Shown piece by piece: positions 1 to 11,877 of a stretch of 64,000 nucleotides of DNA; position 1 is the stretch's first letter, and every line of letters begins with the position of its first letter. Position numbers and translations under genes: made by a program. The notes below the pieces were generated by a model that was not told the DNA's origin, did no database searches, and saw only the letters and a list, made by a program, of their open reading frames with translations. This stretch comes from Laguncularia racemosa (lineage: Eukaryota > Streptophyta > Magnoliopsida > Myrtales > Combretaceae), in contig JBBMOL010000099.1 of NCBI GenBank assembly GCA_037954665.1, positions 1,984,001-2,048,000 on the forward strand. The letters run 5' to 3'.

Positions 1-1694
1 ACCTTAAATATCACAAACAAAGAAATTTACTTTATCCAATGACACATTTTTGTAAATTGTGAAATTAGCATTTCAAGTATCGATTTTAAATAATATATTT
101 TTTAAAATAGTTTTATAAATGATATATTCTAGCAATTTATTTTTGAAAAATAATATTTTTTTTCCTTTCCCTATTAATTAAGATATCGATTAGGATAATT
201 TTGCCAATATCAACTTAATTTTCTTTCATTTCCTTTTCTAAGACCAACCAAACAAAGAAAATGGAAAAAAAAAATTCCATTTCCTTCATATGTTATCAAA
301 TACAAAATAAAAATTACAGTTTATTCTATTTCTAATCATTTCTTTTTATTTTTGCTCATTTCCACTCATTTTTCCTCTATAGAAAATTACTTAATAGTGA
401 AATGCTATGTTTGAATAAGTATACTTTCATGAAATGATAGGAAATGTGTAAAATATTTAATTGGAATAAAAAGATATATGTTTGGTAACTTAAAGAGTGG
501 AAATAGAAGAAAATGAGTGAAATTTTGCCACTTTAAAAACTATTTCTTTTCTCCCTAACATGTGTTAGAGAAAGTAGTCAAGAATGTGGAAAGAAAAGGA
601 AAGGGGAAAAATAATTAAAAAATAAAGTAGAAATATTATATTTGATAGCATGCTTAATTGATTTCATAAGAGTAGAATACAATAGCTATTCATCCTATGC
701 AATCTTGTGTGTTTTGGTTGGTGGAATAGGAATTCAATGAAATTGCTGTTGTTATAAAATAAGAAATTGCAATTCTTTTACAAGATCAAGAGAGTACATA
801 TTTTCTAATTTTTTTAGCATATTTCCATATCTATCCATGAGGCTTCAAAGAAATTATAAATAATATTTATTACCTCTCTATTTCATTCCTTGAAAATTGG
901 AATTTTATTTTCACTTTTTCCATTCTAGAAACAAAATGTGTCATAAGCTTTTAAAATAGTAGTGAAAATGGAGATAAATTGGTGGAAATATTTCTACTTT
1001 TAAGCTTAAATGGTTTTTCTCTTGGAGTGTAGATAACTTAGCAAAAAAAAGTTAAAGTAATACAAAAGGGTAAAAGTGTCCCTAAAAATAAATGAGAAAA
1101 AAATAAGAAAGGCTATTTTATATTTTGTTTCCTTCCATTTTGGATTTTTTTTTTTCAATTTCCTTCCTTCATATCCAAACAAAAAATAAAAAGTACCTTC
1201 ACTTTTATTTCCTTTCTTGTCTTTTCATTTCCACCCATTTTACTAATTTCCACATTTTCTTACAATGCCAAACATAGTGTAAAGTTAGAGAAAAATCGAT
1301 GGCAATAGGCAAAAATGAGTTGAGAAAAATAAATTACCCATTATAACAATGTTCACCAAAATAAAGTAGAACTAATTTTATCAAATACAAATTTTATTTC
1401 TATCTTTATTCTTTTTGTAATACCAAACACACAAGGGAAATTGAAATGTTTCTCCTTGTTTCCTTTTGCTTCCTTCCTATCTTATAAAACACAAAGTGGA
1501 AAATGGAAACTATAATTCATTTTATTCATCCTTATGGAAAACTTTTGATGAAGTTAAGTTTGACTATGTGAACTTAAACCATAGAGTATAAGCCTTATTG
1601 ATAATAAAAAACACACTGCAAAAGAATTGAACTTTCTATTCATTTTAGTTGTTCATAATTTGGCTTGGTTTAGTGTGCAACTCTAATTAAAGAT
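1..1694. other. AT-rich intergenic DNA with MITE-like fragments
   Basis: No gene is visible. The stretch is a mosaic of A/T runs and short words typical of plant MITE ends. Copies of CTATGTTTG-like words near 404 and 476 and a reverse-complement copy (GCCAAACATAG) near 1267 suggest one or more collapsed TIR elements between about 400 and 1285. No clean ends or target duplications could be defined. Confidence 0.4.
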
Positions 1695-2704
1695 TGTTGA
1701 ACCGATAGGTTCATAAAGTGATTTTGATAAAAACAAAACTAGTTTCTATTAAAGTTTGAACTAATTATAAAATTAAACTTAATCAACAAATCATCAACAC
1801 TTGATTAATCCCAAATGATTATAAGTTAACCTTGACATTCAATTTAGCTTTATAAGGCTCTTGCATTTGTCAAGTAGGTGTATGTGCAAATATGTTTAGA
1901 ATTTAAGTTTCTATAGGTTGTGAGCTAACACAAAGCATAGTGACAAGCTGGCATAATGAGAGCCGATGGGACAACAAGGAAAAATTAAGGTTTGGAATTG
2001 GCATCAAAGCCATTATCCTAGCGTAAAGAGGCTGTTGACTAGTTCTTATAACCCATAGTTAGATCTTTTTGTAGATTTTTTTGCCAAACACCATCTTAAT
2101 GGTACCATTCAAATGGATTGCTGGTGGTATTATCTTTACTACTACCATCAAGATAGTAGCTTAAATGGTGTCCTAACGATAGTGGTAGAAACTAGCCATT
2201 TTAAACATTAAATGAAAAGAGAAGAAGAGATAATAGTTAAAATTTCTTGAAGGCCTATAAATACAAATCAAAAGGTAGTTGGAAAATAATTATTAGATCC
2301 ATAAATTGCATTCAAACATCTTGTAATTTACTTATTACGTTATTTTTCCCTCATTCATCATTTGAAAAATCCTTAAGTGAAAATTAAGTGTAATACAAGT
2401 AAGCTTATATCTAGTTATTTAAGAGAGTACTACACTTGGGTTTGTTATTATATCATATAAAATTTGTATAGGCTCTTGAAGCTATTGTGTTTTATAGTGA
2501 TCAATATAGTAGATGTGTAGTCTTTGATTGAAAGAATTGTGTCTGTAGAAAAAAGAGGGAGATCCAAACTCCACTTTAAGTCTTAGGCTTGATTTCTTTA
2601 TCCTTATCTCTTTTACTTGTCTGTATATCATTCGTTATATTTGCTTACTCTTGTATTGGTTATTGGTTTTCAACTTAGCTAAAAATAAAAATTGGCTATA
2701 ATCA
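1695..2704 (+). repeat. 5' LTR of the SIRE-like element
   Basis: About 1010 bp. It starts TGTTGAACC and ends ...TAATCA. It aligns along its whole length with 3240-3252 plus 5516-6530, including shared words such as CAAATGATTATAA, TATAAATACAA and TTATATTTGCTTACTCTTG. A TATAAATA box at about 2256-2264 is a plausible promoter. A convincing primer-binding site does not follow it. Confidence 0.68.
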
Positions 2705-2708
2705 TTAC

Positions 2709-2740
2709 ATGTGTGTGGTGTGTGTGTGTGTGTGTGTGTT
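2709..2740. repeat. (TG)n microsatellite
   Basis: A nearly pure TG repeat lies just inside the 5' LTR of the SIRE-like element, where a primer-binding site would be expected. The repeat, or replication slippage at it, may have erased that site. Confidence 0.85.
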
Positions 2741-3225
2741 TATCTTTGCACTTCTTGTTGCATGAAGGTGTAGGTACACTTTTTCTTTCTGCAATGTGGT
2801 TGTTTGGCTCGTGTTTGGCTTATGTTGTTATGATTGGAGTTTACTAGTTGCTATTATATGGCATTTATTTGGTTCTTACTTTGTTTTTAGTAGGCATATG
2901 TTTAGGCTTAAGCTGAGACATTGCCAGATTTTTAACTCAATTTTGTCTATCCCTTAAATGTTTGGTGCTTAACTTTGTCTTTTTCTTTTTCTTTTTTCTT
3001 TTTATGAGAACAACGAAAGAGAAATGTTGAGTGCCTTAGTGTGTCATGAATACTTATTGCAAATCTAGATTGCTAATGTGAAAATCATTCTCTTAGACAA
3101 GTTTGCACTAACCTTAGTTAAGCATTACTCTTGAACTTAAACTTTAAATATTTTTTTAACTAAATGCTTAATTGATGGGGAATGCTAGATTAAGAGTGAG
3201 CATGTTGTAAAGTTTTATCCTCTTC

Positions 3226-3239
3226 AAAAAGGGGAAAAT
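3226..3239 (+). promoter_or_regulatory. Polypurine tract of the SIRE-like element
   Basis: The run AAAAAGGGGAAAAT ends exactly one base before the TG that opens the 3' LTR. This is the position and composition expected of a plus-strand primer, and it supports calling the flanking direct repeats LTRs. Confidence 0.7.
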
Positions 3240-3252
3240 TGTTAAACCTATA

Positions 3253-5512
3253 GGTAGCGTTTGGTTGCCACAAAAATATGGTACTGGACAAGACAAATTC
3301 TTTTGTCCTGCGTTTGGTTACCATTCATAAAAAAAGTATTGGACAAAAAAGTAATATGGTACTAGACAAAAGGGCAAAATTTTGTACCACATGTAATTCG
3401 GTACAAAAGATGTGGTACTTGACAATTTTTTTTTTCAAAATCCCCAAACTACCCTTCATTTATTTCCCTTATAGACAAACATTACCTCTATCCCCAAACC
3501 CTTTCAAGTGCAGTAGGAAAAACCCATTCGTGCCACTTCAACAAAGGGCTTCATCATGCAATCAATCGCTATTCGAGCATTGCCGTCATCACACCACAAG
3601 TCACCGTCAAGTTTGTGTCCTTCAGTTCTTTCTCCCTTGCTTGTTGCTTGCTTTTCTGTCTTCCTCGCATGCTCTCTGTTTGGTTGTCGTCGTTAGGTTC
3701 ATGTGTGTGTGCTGTGTGTGTTTGCTAAAATGGTGTAGAGGCTAGTGTAGTGTCTACGTTTTAGCTGGTGATCGTGTGTGCGTGTTGGAATATTGTGTGG
3801 TGTTACTTGTTGTCATGGTGTGTGGTGTTACTTGCTGTCAATGGCTGTTGTTGCTTGCGTCTAATTTTATATGGATTTCATGTAATTTGTGAAGAAAATG
3901 GTTCTTATATGATTAAATTTTATTTTCAGGCACTAATGAAGATAAAAGAAAAATTTAAGGAGGATATGATCAAATGCAAAGTGAAAATTGGCAAAAATAA
4001 ACAAATAAATAAAGAAAAGTGATTTTTTTTCTCAGCATAACTTTCAGCACAACCTATGTAGACATCTGTGCTGGATGAAGAAAATAGTCAGAAACCATGC
4101 CAATGAAGAAAATGGTCAAAAACCATGCCAACACATGCCCTAGGTCTAGCACAGCCTGTGTTGATGAGTGACAACAAACATCTTGTTCAACCCTACCCCA
4201 AGCACGGCTATGCTAAAGGCCGTGCTGAACTGGGCAGTGAAAAATAACGTGTTCCTAAGTCAGCACGGCCATGTTGACGCCCGTGCTGAACTCAGTTTTC
4301 ACAAAAACTATAAATAAATGTGTTGTTTTATTTTAAAAGGACTTCTTTCCTTCTAGCTTCATTCTAGAAACCCTATGGGAGCTTTATTACGAACTTCAAG
4401 AGGAGAATTGTCTGAGCATCGTTAGAGATCACCAAATAAATAAGAGATTATTCTTTTTAGCATGAATCAGTACTATTTATCTAGATTCTCTGTTTTTCTT
4501 GAAAACTCCATGGATGAGTAATTCTTTATATCTTTCATCTTGTGAAACCCTAACTCATGTGCTGAACCATTGATTGATTAATAAATTATTTATATCTTTG
4601 CATCTATTCATGTGTTTTTATTATTCTTTTAATTGATTTATGCACACAAATTGATTGTATGTTTGATTTTTATTAGATTGAAAGAGGTTTTGTCTAGTAA
4701 ATTAGATCTTCATGAATAAAGAAATTACATGTTTTACCTAGAGGTAGGAAAACATTGATTTTCTGCAATTTATTGGAATTGTGAACTTAATGAGATCTTG
4801 CATAACGGTAGTGAGGGAGGGGTCTCCATTATCTTATACATGACTATGAATTGATTGACTCAAGGGAGTAATTGATTTTACTTGAGAATTCTTGCAGTGC
4901 AAAGTGTAAATTGATTCGTTAATCGATATTTTATTTTGAGAATTTAAGGGTTAGGGTGCAACAAGATGAGGGGTATATTTTGTGATTGAATACATTTTTA
5001 AGACAATATCATTCAATTCTAGGGTTACTAGGATTTGTTAGTTGTTTATTTAATTTATAATTCCTACATCACAAATTAGACTAAATAGTAGAGAAAATGT
5101 AATACTAGTACTTCTTTTCTAAATCCTAGAAGACGACATCTATTAAATTTATATTATAATTGATAGGTACACTGCCTAGCTCGATAGTGGATTTTATTGG
5201 TTATAAATTTAAAACTTAAATGATCAGTTAGATTCGAGCGATACCAATTTACACGAATTATTTTATATAATTTATAATATCTTCAAATTGTATTTTCTTA
5301 TAATAATATCAAATATATATAAATAACCATGATATCATAAAAAAGGTATAATTGTCAAATTTACTATATTCAGTCTAGTACTTTGCAATTCCAAACACTG
5401 AATAGCACAAAAATCCTTATCCAGTACTGAACAAACTAAACGTGGTATAATTTTATTTTTGGTCCAGTCTTTCTTGTTTTGTACTGTATAGTACTAGTAA
5501 CCAAACGCTACC
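3253..5512. mobile_element. 2.26-kb non-autonomous TIR DNA transposon nested in the SIRE-like LTR
   Basis: The left end reads GGTAGCGTTTGGTTGCC and the right end is its near-exact inverse, GGTAACCAAACGCTACC-like. The flanks are ATA at 3250-3252 and ATA at 5513-5515. Comparison with the intact LTR copy near 1700 shows that ATA occurs once in the empty site, so it is a 3-bp target duplication. Three-base duplications with GG-starting ends fit PIF/Harbinger-like or CACTA-like elements, and I favour the first without certainty. Subterminal copies of GTACTGGAC-like words occur at both ends. No transposase frame is visible; the open frames at 3278-3745 and 3768-4022 match nothing I recognise. The interior (4036-4290) holds short hairpins and (about 4300-5300) unrelated AT-rich sequence, probably captured. 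Confidence 0.75.
4045..4288. repeat. Cluster of short AGCACGG...CCGTGCT hairpins
   Basis: Three clear hairpins, and one weaker copy near 4148, share the outer arms AGCAC/GTGCT: 4045-4073 (CAGCACA...TGTGCTG), 4201-4227 (AGCACGGC...GCCGTGCT) and 4261-4288 (CAGCACGG...CCGTGCTG). They are far more GC-rich than their surroundings. The function is unknown. They may be degenerate tandem copies carried inside the TIR element. Confidence 0.6.
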
Positions 5513-6530
5513 ATAGGTTCATAAGGTGATTTTGATGGGGATCAAACTAATTTGTATTAAAGTTTTAATTAATTGTAAAATTGAACTTGATTGGCAAATT
5601 ATCAACACTCAATTAATTCCAAATGATTATAAACTAACCTTGACATTTAATTTAGCTTTGTGAGACCCTTGGATTTGTCAAGCATGTGTGTGTGCATATA
5701 TTTTTGGAATATGAAGTTTCTACAAGTTGTGAGTGGATACAAAGCATAGCGGTAAGCTAGCATGAGGAGAGCCGGTATGATGGCAAGGCAAAATTAGGGT
5801 TTGAAAATTGTAATCAATACCAAGCCAACCATCTTACTAGTGTGCAAAGAAATGACTAACCAACTTTTACAACTCACGATCAAATCTTTCTATGGAATTT
5901 TTATCTAACACCGTTGTGATGGTACAATTTAGACAACTTGCTAAAAGTAGTGTTTTTACAACTACCATCAAGAGGGCAAAATGGCATCTTGACGGTAATG
6001 ATAGAAACTAGCCATTATAAGCCGTTTTAAACATTAAATGAAGAGGAAAGAAGAGATAACAACTACAATTGCTTAAAGACCTATAAATACAAGTCAAAAG
6101 GTAGTTGAAAAACAATTGTTAGTCATAAATTGCATTTAAACATCTTGTAACTTGCTCATTACATTGTTTGTCCCTTGTTCTTTAGTTGTAAAATCTTCAA
6201 GTGATACTATGTAGTACAAGTGAGCATATAATTTGCAATTGTTTGAGAAAGTACTATACCCGAGTTTGTGATTGTATTGCATAAACTTTATATAGGCTAT
6301 TAGAGTCATTATGGTTTGTGGTGATCAATAAAGTTGGTGTAAAGTTCTCAATTTGAGGCATTGTGTGTCTATGGAGATTAGGGGACAATCTAAACTTTAC
6401 ATTAAATCTTGAGCTTGATTTCTCTATCCCTGTCTCTTTTACTTTTCTGTATATTATTAGTTATATTTGCTTACTCTTGTTTTAGTTATTTGTTGTCAAC
6501 TTGACTAAATAAAAAATTTGGCTAAAATCA

Positions 6531-6879
6531 CAATATAACTCTATTTACCCTCTCTCTTGAGCTCTACCCTAATATTTCAAAGCTCATTTTTCACTATTGA
6601 AAAGTGAGGTGAATTAGGCTTATGCCTTGGTAAATTTCCAAAATTTTAAATTCACTATATGCTTAGACTTCACTAACTTGTCAATCTAATATTATTGTAC
6701 CCCTATTTAATAACACTAAAAACTCATCTGATGCATACCAAAATTAACCTATCTTACAACTGATGTATACCAAAATTAACATATTCCAAATCTATGTAAA
6801 GTATCTAAACTGATAAAAAGATCATCCTCATTTATAAGTTCTCACCAAACACAACTAAACAATGTGATCAAAACAGTTT
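6531..6879. other. AT-rich spacer
   Basis: I see no gene or clear repeat here, apart from a short local duplication of CATACCAAAATTAAC near 6735 and 6767. Confidence 0.4.
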
Positions 6880-8720
6880 TATAAGTCACGCTTCTTCGAT
6901 AAGAATAGGCCATTTTATTATTCCTCTATTAGGTTTCAATAAAGATACGAATTGAGGAAACATAAAACCTATGCAGTCTTGCACATGTAGATTTGCAATC
7001 TCAACAACATGCTCATAAAAAATTACAAGACAATCCTCCATGCCACGACCAATGCTAGCTAAAAAATCAGCTCATCTAATTGCCTCCCTATATAAAGTGA
7101 TAAGCATCAAAACATTGTAGATAAATCCTGCAAGCATCGATGGGATTGGAATTTTGAGTAGAAATGTCGTTTCCATAAATTAATAGTAGCTACTTCGATG
7201 GTGTCTCAATCTACAAGGACATATGTACACTTCAATGAGCATAACAATTGAAGGCAAAGAGTGTCCATAATTCGACTAAAAATATATCTATAAGTCTATG
7301 ATTTTGTGGCAAACTTGTATATCAACTCCCCATTTGAATTCCTTATAAGTCTTCCAACTATTACTTGGTCTAAATGATTAATGATGAAACCATCAATACT
7401 TAACTTTACCCCATATGATGGGCGAACCAAAATTGTTTAAACCCTATAAATGGTTTGATGTTTCTTATAATAGGCTGAAAACTCAAAGGTAGCTAGTACA
7501 ATTTCATTGGTTAAAGACGTATGTCTTGGCTTTCCATTAAAAATTAGCTCATTCTTGCTTAAGCAAATGCACCAAATCGCAATAAGAAAAGCACATGTTC
7601 ATGGGGGATGAGGATTCCCATAGTATATCCTATAACTTAGAATTAGTTTGTAACCAATCAAGTATAGGTAAATTAAATGTGCCTACTTGTTTGGGAGACA
7701 TTCCAAGCCCTCTCCAAAATGTTGAAAGACCATGGCAATCACATAGCTTTCATGACATAGATAGCACATTTGTATATTGGATTAACTTATATCCCTTTAC
7801 TTAGGAGATTGACATTGAAGGCCAGTCCATTATGACAACATCTTTAGAGAGAACTCTATATTGTAGTTAAATTGGGGTTTCTTTATCCACTCTCATTTAT
7901 GATCATTATTAGAAATATATGGCATTGCTTAGATCTTTAGAAAAAAGCTTCATAAGCAAATTTAGTTGAAAATTCTTCATTATCAGCATATTTTCAAAAT
8001 TCCTCATCATGGACAATGCTAATTGCATGTAATAAGTCAGCTTGTAAAACAAAACCAATAATTCTTTCATCTCAAGAGCCATCATCTATAATTGCATCTT
8101 GCATGATCATTCTTGCCAACATTTTTATGAGTGGTCCATAAACAAGACGTCAAATAAAGTTTACTCCTCATCTAATCTGCATATTAAAAGAAAGTTTTTT
8201 TTTTTTGGGCCATTTCCTACTTGCTTTCTTAACTCCATTTGTAAGAGCAGATTAACTCTCTTTCTAAATCTTTTATAATAATAGAGCAGTTCAATCCTCA
8301 TGGTTTTTAGAAAGAAGGCTATATAGGTTAATTTGAATGGTTTCCATCGACTATTGTTAACTAATTCTTTAATTTTATTACAATAAATAAGTATGGTAAC
8401 AGTGGATTACCTTGTTGAATACTATGACTAAGTGAAAATTCCTCAAGAGGGCATCTAATAAAGGGAATTGCCACATAGTCAAAGAATCCAAATAGAAAGA
8501 GATGGGTTTTATTTACCTATCTGATTATCTTAGTGTTTCATTACAAAGAGGATAAATCAGTTCAATCTTATCATAGGATTTCTTAAGATCAACTTTAAAA
8601 GCTATAAAGTTTTTCTCTCTCTTGTGATTGAATGAGCCCATACTTAAGAAGCCATTTTAGTAAACACGTGTAAAACATTAATGAATCAAATGGGTCCCAT
8701 AAGAACTTGTATGCACAATT
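6880..8720 (-). pseudogene. Decayed LINE (L1-type non-LTR retrotransposon), reverse transcriptase to RNase H
   Basis: Read on the minus strand in several shifted frames, the block shows plant L1-type modules in the right order. At about 8605-8561 there is FKVDLKKSYDKIEL, which corresponds to the DLxKAYD reverse-transcriptase motif. At about 8455-8385 there is PLEEFSLSHSIQQGNPLL, corresponding to the RQGDPLSP region. At about 8110-8040 there is a DERIIGFV-like linker. At 7420-7320 there is SIDGFI...GRLIRNSNGE, the start of a LINE RNase H. At about 7087-7031 there is a terminal segment resembling EANRCADFLA. Many stops and frameshifts make it a dead copy. The 5' half (endonuclease) is absent, as is common after incomplete reverse transcription. 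I could not fix the 3' tail or a target duplication. Confidence 0.7.
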
Positions 8721-10143
8721 AAAAAAAAAAAATAGCTTTGTAATGAAATATTATCGAATTTTCAATTTAAACTTTACTTATTTTTGTTGATGTGTCACAT
8801 CAATTTTTTAATTGCTAAATGAGCTATTATTGAACTTTCACATGCTTGTTTTACTACCTCAATCAACATTCTTTAACTCCGTTAAACCGGTTTCACATTA
8901 AGCTAGCGAGAGCACGACAAATACATAAATCATTAGAAAAATACACAACAAAAACTTAATCAATTGTCACTTTTCCAATTTATGCATACGAGGTAGCAAA
9001 ATGAGCAACTTGAAAAGGGGAATTGAAATATAAATTCTAACATCTTGCTTCTTAAAGGAATATAACAGATATAAAACAAATATATATATATATATTATTG
9101 AGATAACTATTACTCAAAATAACCATATATAATATGTACATAGAATAACTATTTTGTTATAGAATAACTATTTTGTTGTTTATTTTATATCATCATTATT
9201 TTACTAGGTTTATAATAAATGGTAGTGCTAGTTATGGTGCAATGTAGGTGCTATGTAGATGGCAAGGAGTTGTCAATGTTGATGACATTATAGCAGTAGT
9301 GGTGGTAGTGATGCAATGATAGTGGTGGTATTGATGACAACAATGGTAAGACAATGATGAAATAAAAAAATATAATTAAAATAAATATACGATAACATAA
9401 ATAATATAGCTATTGAGATTGTTATTTTAGTGTAACACTTATGCATAACAAACAACATTAATATATATATATTACTAAATATGATATAAAAAGTTGTCTT
9501 ATTGTATATGCTATTCTCATATGTTTTACTCTATCGAAAACCAAACTCTACCTAAAGCTTAAAGGGGATGAAATAACTTTTATGTCACGAGCAAAGGATC
9601 ATCTTGGTTTCGCTTTTAAGCCTTGTTATTTATTACAATTCGGTTTTGTGACTGAACATATTACATTATCAATGGACGAGTACTCCCAATGTGATGGAAG
9701 AGCTCGTACTGTACCATATGAAACACGAAGGCATCAACGATGGTTTAGACCCGAATGACGAAATATAAATGTAGGAAAATCGTACAAATTAATTCCAATG
9801 ACTTAATTATACCAAATTACCTACCAATTCTACTTAGATTATAGAAAGATGAATAATCCACCTATTTTGCAACAGAAGTAAATAAATAAATAAGCAATTC
9901 ATCTATAGCAATCCAAGGGCGTGACCACCATTTGGTCCTTAAAAATTCCACACAATTGAATTATAATATTTTTTTGGGTAAATAATTTAATTATAATATT
10001 GTCAAATATAATAATATCCAATGGAATTTAATTTGTTAAGATTACAGCCTCTATAGAATCCCCTTATTTTGGCAAAGCATATTTAAAAGATTCTGTAATG
10101 TTAAAGCTTTAATGTTTTCCAGGTGTTCGTATCTCTCAATACC
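8721..10143. other. AT-rich intergenic DNA
   Basis: No gene is recognisable. The stretch has a (TA)n microsatellite near 9079-9094, an A-run near 8719, and a purine-rich GGTGGTAGTG-type low-complexity stretch at about 9220-9350. ATAGAATAACTATTTTGTT is repeated at about 9140 and 9158. The open frame at 10144-10326 on the minus strand just beyond it resembles nothing I know. Confidence 0.4.
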
Positions 10144-10479
10144 TTAACACTCAAAGCGAGCAAACTTCTGGGAGAGAAAATGTTCAAAATGTTTGCTTAC
10201 AGTGGAAACAGCATGTTGATTGGGAGGCCTTCGAATGCTCCATTTTCTTCCAGAGAATGAGATGTTTTTGAGCTGGTGAAAAAGGATAGCTCCAGGTCGC
10301 CCTGTTCTAAACCGCTCTTTTGTCACGGTTTATTACTAACACCCACCGGTAGTGTCAAATATTCACAGCAATAGAGGCAGTAAAATGCTCATATTTGCAA
10401 GATTTAGGCGCGACGATGCACAGTTCAGAGTTTCCAGCAGTGAAATTATGCACCTCAGATATTAGTCATTCTTCAAGTA

Positions 10480-10742
10480 TATGTTTGATTGGGACTTCCG
10501 AATGGTAAAGTCATTCCATCGGATAAAATGGGGCTGGAATGAACATTACCTACTTTTTGAATAACCATCCCACAGGAAGGAAGGAGCATGAGCATTAGTT
10601 TGATAGGGAGAAAAGAATTACCATCCCATAAATATTGGAATGAGCACTCCTTAACGGAAAGACCATTCGGCCAATCAAAATTTACTGTTCCTCAAGGAAT
10701 GAGGCTAGAATGAAATCTCCATTCCAGCCAATCAAAAACATA
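10480..10742. mobile_element. MITE with TATGTTTGATTGG termini
   Basis: The ends TATGTTTGATTGG (left) and CCAATCAAAAACATA (right) are inverted copies of each other. Internal words such as GGCTGGAATGA and TCATTCCAGCC also mirror each other. The length of about 260 bp and the lack of any coding capacity fit a MITE. A TATGTTTG-type end is common among hAT-like and Harbinger-like plant MITEs. A target duplication is not clear. Confidence 0.55.
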
Positions 10743-10989
10743 GTATACCTCTTGAGGCAAAAACGGCACCAATAAAAAGATCGATACGACATCGTAATAG
10801 CATCATAAGAACTTTGATGTTGTTCATTCCCCATGCATGAAACAGCATTCAATCAATAGGATGATCGGGCTGCCACACTAAAAAATGGAGTCCACAGTCT
10901 GAGAAACACTCTTACTGAATAGAGATTATGTTGGAAGTTACAATGGACTCAATTGCCAAAACAAAAATCCATTAGCAATTAGGAATCTA

Positions 10990-11877
10990 TACGCACATTT
11001 TTTATGAAACTAAGGATGCTGGATGCTAAATTGAATGATAAGAGCACAAACAAGGAACTATCCACAAACCTGTCCCTGGGTGCTGATACTTCCGAGAATC
11101 ATATGTTGATTCTCTATGTACAGGACTTGTTTTTCGCATGGTTGCAGAAGACCATATCCTGCATAACCATCAAATTGTGCCCTGCAATTGGCTTCAGTCT
11201 TAAAGCAATGGCAAGGCAATTGTCCTACAGACAAGGGTGAAAGAGCAATCCGTGCTCTTCCATACCCCTACTCGAGAGTTCAGAAGATGACTCAACATCT
11301 TACAGCTGATCTCAGGGGAATCGTGATTATCACAACAAAGGATGACCTGCATAAAAAATAATTAAACTTTCAAATAAACATGTGCATCAACAGATGTGAA
11401 CCTCCACAATCCTAGTGCAAACAGGAATAGGTTTTCAAGGGTGTATTTGTAACCACTTTTCTGGAGAGAAGAAAAAGATCCCAGAGAACATATAGTTGGG
11501 AAGCAATTGAAAAATAATCAGAAGTAAATAAAATAGGATTTTTTCAAGGAGTGACTCGGGTACTTTTATAACTTTATCTAATAAGAAATGTGCAACTCAT
11601 AAAAGCAGTGGCTACTAATTTCATCAGAAAGGTACACTGAATTGTGAAAATAACCACTAAGATCAAGGCATTACCTCTAGATGCCAAGATAACAACTTGC
11701 AAGGCTAGATTTGAAGCCTGCCAACAAGGTAGCAGCACTGCTGTTCTAAGTCCTGCAGCAATCTAAGGATTACCTGCATGCCACATGAAGAGAAAAATTA
11801 ACCTGTGAATGTAATCACATGCTAAAACACTATCAAGCAGAGATATTTTACCTGATGATGTGACTTTCATCTACAAC
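10990..11877 (-). other. Probable spliced 3' untranslated region of the RRM gene
   Basis: Downstream of the TGA there are three consecutive splice-site pairs in the gene's direction: donor at 11852/11851 (ATCAG|GTAAAA), acceptor before 11773 (GCAG|GTAATCC), donor after 11675 (AGAG|GTAATG) and acceptor before 11346 (TGCAG|GTCATCC). This predicts UTR exons 11853-11877 (the tail of coding exon 6), 11675-11773 and 11346 to about 10990. The sequence is less AT-rich than its surroundings. No clear AATAAA was found, so the end is a guess. A junction more than 50 nt after the stop would expose transcripts to nonsense-mediated decay. Confidence 0.4.

Larger units (their letters stand above)
1695..6530 (+). 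mobile_element. Internally deleted SIRE/Maximus-like Ty1/copia LTR element with a nested insertion
   Basis: Two direct repeats of about 1 kb frame an internal region of only about 535 bp. Both begin TGTTRAACC followed by ATAGGTTCATAARGTG and end near ...ATCA, so they are LTRs. A purine tract lies directly before the second LTR, where it would prime plus-strand synthesis. The LTR start, with its ATAGGTTCATAAGGTGATTT-type opening, matches my knowledge of SIRE/Maximus copia LTRs. No gag, pro, integrase or reverse transcriptase reading frame remains, so the copy is non-autonomous. The LTRs differ at many positions and I found no matching 5-bp target duplications, so the insertion is old. The second LTR is interrupted by a TIR element at 3253-5512. 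Confidence 0.7.
3240..6530 (+). repeat. 3' LTR of the SIRE-like element, split by a TIR insertion
   Basis: The LTR begins TGTTAAACCTATA at 3240, is broken after position 3252, and resumes at 5513-5516 with ATAGGTTCATAAGG. Removing the insertion and one copy of ATA gives a continuous LTR collinear with 1695-2704. It ends near ...AAAATCA at 6530. A second TATAAATAC box lies near 6084. Confidence 0.68.

Noticed and set aside
3278..3745. 155-codon open frame in the TIR element
   Set aside because: It starts within the terminal repeat, has no transposase motif and has the composition of random sequence.
10144..10326. 60-codon minus-strand frame downstream of the RRM gene
   Set aside because: No recognisable motif and no splice or promoter context that supports a gene.
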